Positions 6,561 through 8,960 of a DNA stretch of 8,960 bases are shown here, piece after piece. Origin of the DNA: Candidatus Poribacteria bacterium. Lineage in GTDB: Bacteria > Poribacteria > WGA-4E > WGA-3G. Where the stretch lies: positions 1-8,960 of the forward strand of contig JAPPDN010000435.1 of assembly GCA_028824575.1 (NCBI GenBank). Reading direction: 5' to 3'. The notes under the pieces are model-generated. The model had not been told where the DNA came from, did not search any database, and saw nothing but the letters and a program-made list of their open reading frames with translations. A program made the translations under genes and the position numbers. Numbering within the stretch: the first letter of the stretch is position 1; each line of letters starts with the position of its first letter.

Positions 6561-7058
6561 TTAAAGTCCTTTCCATTTCCAATGGTAAATGATACCTTGA
6601 GAATTGACCCAAAACATTCTCACTTTGTCGTATTCAATATTAAGGGCAGGGGTCGTTTTTGTTTTTTCTTTGTAAAATATTGTATCACCTATGACCGTCG
6701 CGGTACCTCGACGTTCGGTTTTCTCTTTCGCAAGCGGGATTTTGACCTCTGAACGCCAAATATAAATCTTGCCGCCAGCAGCGTCCGAAACAATGCGTTG
6801 TGGCGGTCCAACACTGCGTATCAACTCAGAGACATGATGACCTTTCCACGATTCCATTTCAGCACTGTTCAGTTTCGATGCTCCATCGATGACCCAGACG
6901 ACAAAAATCACGCCTGCAATGAGTACAGCACCTGCTAATACCTGACGTGTTCTGTATTCTGCTTCGCTATACGGATAGTACGATCTGCTTGAAGTTGTGC
7001 TCCCACAACCGATGTAGAATGCAATTGACAAGAGACACACGATCGCGATAGCTTTCAT
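6561..7058 (-). CDS. Small lipoprotein with SmpA/OmlA-like C-terminal region
   Basis: A 165-residue protein starting at MKAIAIVCLLSIAFYIGCGS, a lipoprotein-type signal ending in a cysteine at residue 18. The lipobox is imperfect, with Y at -3. The start at 7058 is chosen over in-frame ATGs at 7070 and 7091 because GGAGG (minus strand, 7064-7068) lies five bases upstream of it. A hydrophobic segment near residues 41-58 (VLAGAVLIAGVIFVVWVI) could span the membrane. The distal part, ESWKGHHVSELIRSVGPPQ followed by GGKIYIWRSEV, resembles small outer-membrane SmpA/OmlA/BamE-like domains in which a glycine-proline turn is followed by a Y-x-W strand. That resemblance is short and the function is unknown. 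No partner gene is adjacent. Confidence 0.75.
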   Translation of the reverse strand: MKAIAIVCLLSIAFYIGCGSTTSSRSYYPYSEAEYRTRQVLAGAVLIAGVIFVVWVIDGASKLNSAEMESWKGHHVSELIRSVGPPQRIVSDAAGGKIYIWRSEVKIPLAKEKTERRGTATVIGDTIFYKEKTKTTPALNIEYDKVRMFWVNSQGIIYHWKWKGL

Positions 7059-7063
7059 TGCGT

Positions 7064-7068
7064 CCTCC
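7064..7068 (-). promoter_or_regulatory. Ribosome-binding site that sets the lipoprotein start
   Basis: GGAGG on the minus strand, five bases before the ATG at 7058. It makes this ATG preferable to the two upstream in-frame ATGs, which lack such a site and would lengthen the region before the signal peptide. Confidence 0.8.
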
Positions 7069-7147
7069 ATAGCGGGATTATGAGATGTCAAGCATCTCTG
7101 TGGTTGTTTGTTTTTTTGTAGTGCGAGTTCAAGGGTTAGACATTAAA

Positions 7148-7153
7148 ATTATA
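7148..7153 (-). promoter_or_regulatory. Possible -10 box for the lipoprotein gene
   Basis: A perfect TATAAT on the minus strand, about 90 bp upstream of the ATG at 7058. The -35 region (TTGTTC at 7172-7177, 18 bp spacing) matches only three bases, so the promoter is tentative. It would be divergent from the peroxiredoxin promoter. Confidence 0.4.
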
Positions 7154-7209
7154 CCACATTGGGGAAGATAAGAACAAGGACATGTTACTTGCTCCGAACA
7201 CCTAAACAT

Positions 7210-7238
7210 TTGACATCCACCGTAGTTTCCTATATAAT
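7210..7238 (+). promoter_or_regulatory. Perfect consensus promoter, probably leaderless
   Basis: TTGACA (7210-7215) and TATAAT (7233-7238) are exactly 17 bp apart. Only six bases separate the -10 box from the ATG at 7245. Initiation at the usual distance falls on or next to the ATG, so the mRNA would be leaderless. No ribosome-binding site exists between the -10 box and the ATG. Confidence 0.85.
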
Positions 7239-7244
7239 ATTCCC

Positions 7245-7736
7245 ATGCCACGTAAGAACAAAATTCTCAATATCGGTGATGTAGCACCTTTATTTACGCT
7301 GCCATCGCATCAAAGAGCGGACACCTCTCTTGAAGCATACCGCGACGCACAGCATGTTGTTTTAACTTTCTTTCGAGGGACATGGTGACCGAACAGTCGC
7401 CGCCAGTTGTCGGCAGTGGAAGAAAATGTTGAAGGTTATGCAGCGTACACAGCTACGCCACTTGCCATCGCGGGGCAGTGGCCCCGTGAACTCCGCGGTT
7501 ATGCCGATAAAAATGGGATCACATTCCCACTATTGGTGGACAAAACGCGGAGTGTCATCAAAAGTTACGGGGTCTATCACTGGCTCAGCCTTGAGGCTTA
7601 CAACATCGCGCGACCGTCAACGTTTATTATTGACAAAGCAGGGGTTATCAGATACATGTACATCGGCACGCATCAGTTTGATCTCGCAAAACAGACAGAA
7701 ATCCTTGAATCCCTGAAAGCGGTGGCGGGACGATAA
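7245..7736 (+). CDS. Peroxiredoxin-like selenoprotein, in-frame TGA at catalytic position
   Basis: An AhpC/TSA-type thioredoxin-fold protein of 163 residues if the TGA at 7386-7388 is read as selenocysteine. Codons 1-47 give MPRKNKILNIGDVAPLFTLP and then HVVLTFFRGTW; after the TGA comes PNSRRQL. Homologues read RGTWCPxCRRQL here, so the TGA is codon 48 exactly where the redox-active cysteine belongs, and the second cysteine is S51. Downstream are NGITFPLLVD and RPSTFIIDKAGVIRYMYIG, the cis-proline strand region, with no further stop until TAA. This is a UxxS active site, expected to reduce peroxides or thiol substrates. TGA ends mqnE and mqnA, so the code is standard. A hairpin suitable as SECIS follows. 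The alternative is a gene inactivated by one nonsense mutation; intact flanks on both sides argue against it. No selenium genes lie in the window. Confidence 0.82.
7399..7414 (+). promoter_or_regulatory. Candidate bacterial SECIS hairpin
   Basis: GCCG (7399-7402) pairs with CGGC (7411-7414). After one C-U mismatch, C7404 pairs with G7409 and closes the loop AGTT. The loop G and U (7406-7407) lie 18-19 nt after the TGA. That is close to the E. coli fdhF arrangement and within the usual bacterial distance. The stem is short and the lower part is weak (wobble pairs only), so this is plausible, not proven. Confidence 0.55.
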
Positions 7737-7744
7737 GAAATATT

Positions 7745-7772
7745 TTGATTTCTAACGAAAATATGATATACT
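7745..7772 (+). promoter_or_regulatory. Possible promoter upstream of the repeat block, facing ribD
   Basis: TTGATT (7745-7750) and TATACT (7767-7772) are 16 bp apart. It is about 340 bp from ribD. It may be the original ribD promoter, pushed away when the element at 7803-7943 inserted. No better promoter was seen nearer to ribD. Confidence 0.35.
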
Positions 7773-7802
7773 ATGGAAATAAAAGTTATCAGTTGTCAGA
7801 GC

Positions 7803-7943
7803 AGGGGCATTTAGTTTTAAATACTTGCTTTACATATGTGAATATAATTTCCCTGTAGGAGCGAGCTGTGCTCGCGATATTGTCAAAAAACGTTAACATC
7901 TGTAAACGGAAACCAAAATCAAAACCGAAAACTAAATAGTCCT
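7803..7943. mobile_element. MITE-like element, copy 2 (141 bp, non-coding)
   Basis: The ends AGGGGCATTTAGTTTT (7803-7818) and AAAACTAAATAGTCCT (7928-7943) are inverted repeats matching at 13 of 16 positions. They are flanked by an 11-bp direct repeat. The interior is AT-rich except for a REP-like core (CCCTGTAGGAGCGAGC, then a short loop and GCTCGCGAT). Its 7942-to-7923 end, read on the minus strand, matches 5507-5526 at 19 of 20 bases, so it is the same family as the element at 5507-5733, in inverted orientation. No transposase is encoded, so mobilisation must come from elsewhere. Confidence 0.72.
7851..7878. repeat. REP-like GC-rich hairpin core
   Basis: GCGAGC (7861-7866) pairs with GCTCGC (7870-7875) around a TGT loop, preceded by CCCTGTAGGA. 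The first 15 bases (7851-7865) recur exactly, inverted, at 5671-5685. It resembles the REP sequences known from Pseudomonas, but here it sits inside a MITE-like element. Confidence 0.65.
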
Positions 7944-7954
7944 GTTGTCAGAGC

Positions 7955-8031
7955 GATTTTTCTTCAAAAAAATCTTTCAGTTTGCTTCGCAGTAAGAAAA
8001 AGAGACTTTAGGATCATCAAAAACCTCTTGT
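7955..8031. other. AT-rich spacer with a small hairpin
   Basis: GATTTTT (7955-7961) pairs with AAAAATC (7968-7974). Nothing else recognisable lies between the mobile element and the tandem repeats. No coding frame with a ribosome-binding site was seen. Confidence 0.4.
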
Positions 8032-8093
8032 AACTGATAACTGAAAACTGATAACTGAAAACTCTAAAAAACTGATAACTGAAAACTCTAAAA
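8032..8093 (+). repeat. Tandem repeats of an AACTGATAACTGAAAAC unit
   Basis: Two exact 24-bp copies lie at 8046-8069 and 8070-8093, preceded by a 17-base partial copy from 8032. The unit is itself built from ACTGATAACTGAA sub-repeats. Its start, AACTGATAAC (8032-8041), is the reverse complement of GTTATCAGTT at 7785-7794, so the two sites bracket MITE-like copy 2. The array ends 19 bp before the ribD start codon. Confidence 0.85.
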
Positions 8094-8112
8094 GTGTAAA
8101 TAACATATCGCT

Positions 8113-8949
8113 ATGGATGCAGCACATATAGCCTTCATGCAACGCGCGCTGAAGTTGGCAGGACAAGCAAAAGGACGCACCAGCCCGAATCCGCTCGTCG
8201 GTGCGGTCATCGTAAAAGACGGTAAAGTTAGCGGTGAAGGTTACCATCAAAAAGCCGGAACCCCACACGCCGAAGTCCATGCTTTGAACGCCGCAGGCGA
8301 GAACGCCAAAGGCGCGACACTTTACACGAACCTTGAGCCGTGTTGCCATTGGGGACGCACCCCGCCTTGCACAGAGGCATTGATTCGCGCAGGCATCGCT
8401 GAGGTCTATATCGCGGCAGTTGATCCGAATCCGAGTGTCGCAGGCAACGGAGTTCGTCAACTTGAAAAGGCAGGTATCTGTGTCCATGTAGGCGTGTGTC
8501 AGCAGGAAGCAGAAAAATTAAACGAGGTTCATACGAAATACATTCAGACCGGTCTGCCTTTCGTTATCCTCAAATTCGCTATGAGCCTTGATGGAAAAAT
8601 AGCGACCGCTACTGGTGAATCGCAATGGATCACATCTGAGGCATCGCGCCAACGAGGACATGAAATTCGGGACGAGGTAGACGCGATCCTCGTCGGTAGA
8701 AGCACAGTCGAGCGCGATAACCCGGCACTCACGACGCGTCTACAGGGAAGACATGGACAGGATGCGATCCGTATTGTGATGGATTCACACGCGAGGACAC
8801 CCACGGACGCACGTATTTTCAACATCGAAAGCAGTGCAGGTGTGATTGTTGCTGTAACACCAGAAGCACCGTCCGAAAACGTTGAAGCACTCGAAAAGTC
8901 AGGCGCGGAAGTGATAACTGTGCCGGGAGCATACGGAAACCAAGTCTGA
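8113..8949 (+). CDS. ribD: Riboflavin biosynthesis deaminase/reductase RibD, frameshifted at 3' end
   Basis: Bifunctional enzyme of riboflavin synthesis: the N-terminal domain deaminates the diaminopyrimidine intermediate and the C-terminal domain reduces its ribosyl side chain with NADPH. The zinc deaminase site is complete: H52-A53-E54 (PHAEVHAL) and P76-C77-C78 to C86 (LEPCCHWGRTPPC), after SPNPLVGAV. The reductase domain starts near residue 149 with FVILKFAMSLDGKIA, then QWITS, DAILVGRSTVERDNPALT and IVMDSHARTP. The frame ends at a TGA (8947-8949), giving 278 residues against roughly 360 usual. Dropping one T there gives VDLSV, the expected continuation, and the new frame stays open to the window end. 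So a 1-base insertion or sequencing error is likely. There is no clear ribosome-binding site; tandem repeats lie just upstream. Confidence 0.9.
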   Translation: MDAAHIAFMQRALKLAGQAKGRTSPNPLVGAVIVKDGKVSGEGYHQKAGTPHAEVHALNAAGENAKGATLYTNLEPCCHWGRTPPCTEALIRAGIAEVYIAAVDPNPSVAGNGVRQLEKAGICVHVGVCQQEAEKLNEVHTKYIQTGLPFVILKFAMSLDGKIATATGESQWITSEASRQRGHEIRDEVDAILVGRSTVERDNPALTTRLQGRHGQDAIRIVMDSHARTPTDARIFNIESSAGVIVAVTPEAPSENVEALEKSGAEVITVPGAYGNQV

Positions 8950-8960
8950 TTTAAGCGTCT

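Larger units (their letters stand above)
7792..7954. repeat. 11-bp direct repeat flanking MITE-like copy 2
   Basis: GTTGTCAGAGC occurs at 7792-7802 and again at 7944-7954, immediately outside the inverted terminal repeats. This is the signature of a target-site duplication produced by transposition. Confidence 0.75.

Noticed and set aside
6450..6752. 100-codon plus-strand frame as a separate gene.
   Set aside because: Its second half is antisense to the lipoprotein gene, and it has no ribosome-binding site; only its first part resembles a LamG remnant, reported as such.
7386..7388. In-frame TGA explained by an alternative genetic code (TGA as Trp or Gly).
   Set aside because: TGA is the natural stop of mqnE (1032-1034) and mqnA (1850-1852), at sensible family lengths, and tryptophan is encoded by TGG throughout, including the codon just before this TGA.
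7407..7736. Short GTG/TTG-start gene beginning after the TGA.
   Set aside because: It would be half a thioredoxin fold without the active site, and it has no ribosome-binding site; the upstream 47 codons are clearly the same protein.
7740..7764. Hairpin ATATTTT/AAAATAT as terminator of the peroxiredoxin gene.
   Set aside because: The stem is only A-T pairs with an 11-nt loop and no T-tract, and it overlaps a possible promoter; too weak to call.
8032..8093. CRISPR-like array.
   Set aside because: The units are directly tandem, with no unique spacers, and are low-complexity; no cas gene is nearby.
8017..8487. 156-codon minus-strand frame over the start of ribD.
   Set aside because: It is antisense to a well-supported RibD deaminase domain, and its C-terminus is just translated tandem repeats (LEFSVISF twice).

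Overview
This looks like a free-living or symbiotic Gram-negative-type bacterium of moderate G+C content. Two secreted-type proteins share a C-terminal tail (a P-V-E ... LTT-W--LK pattern) that I associate with Candidatus Poribacteria and related sponge or marine lineages. The AACTGATAACTG tandem repeats, the TAGGAGCGAGC hairpin repeat and the GH32 enzyme fit the same guess. The assignment is inference from recall, not a search.

Layout. (1) Bases 3-2364, plus strand: the 3' part of mqnE, then mqnA (overlapping it), then a Fur-family regulator 11 bp downstream. This is one transcription unit for futalosine-pathway menaquinone synthesis plus a metal- or redox-responsive regulator. (2) 2354-3046, minus: a secreted lineage-type protein, tail-to-tail with fur and divergent from the next unit. 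(3) 3115-3928, plus: a perfect TTGACA-17-TATAAT promoter, an IscU/NifU-N-like protein that has lost two of three cluster-ligand cysteines, and an A-type Fe-S carrier. A bidirectional terminator follows (3996-4023). (4) 4047-5393, minus: a GH32 fructan/sucrose hydrolase with its own promoter. (5) 5507-6560: a MITE-like element, an N-terminally truncated LamG-like gene and a weaker LamG remnant. (6) 6561-7058, minus: a small lipoprotein. (7) 7210-7736, plus: a perfect consensus promoter and a thioredoxin-fold peroxiredoxin-like gene with an in-frame TGA exactly at the catalytic cysteine. (8) 7737-8112: a second MITE-like element with an 11-bp target duplication, a REP-like hairpin and tandem repeats. 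(9) 8113 to the end: ribD, which shows a likely 1-base frameshift just before the window edge.

The most interesting feature is the peroxiredoxin-like gene. TGA is the normal stop of mqnE and mqnA here, yet the frame continues through TGA with a well-conserved protein. A hairpin with a G-U loop lies at the usual distance for a bacterial SECIS. I read it as a selenoprotein, probably translated from a leaderless mRNA. The ligand-poor IscU homologue, the unusual CX5CX2C spacing in MqnE and the pair of related MITE-like elements are the next most notable observations.
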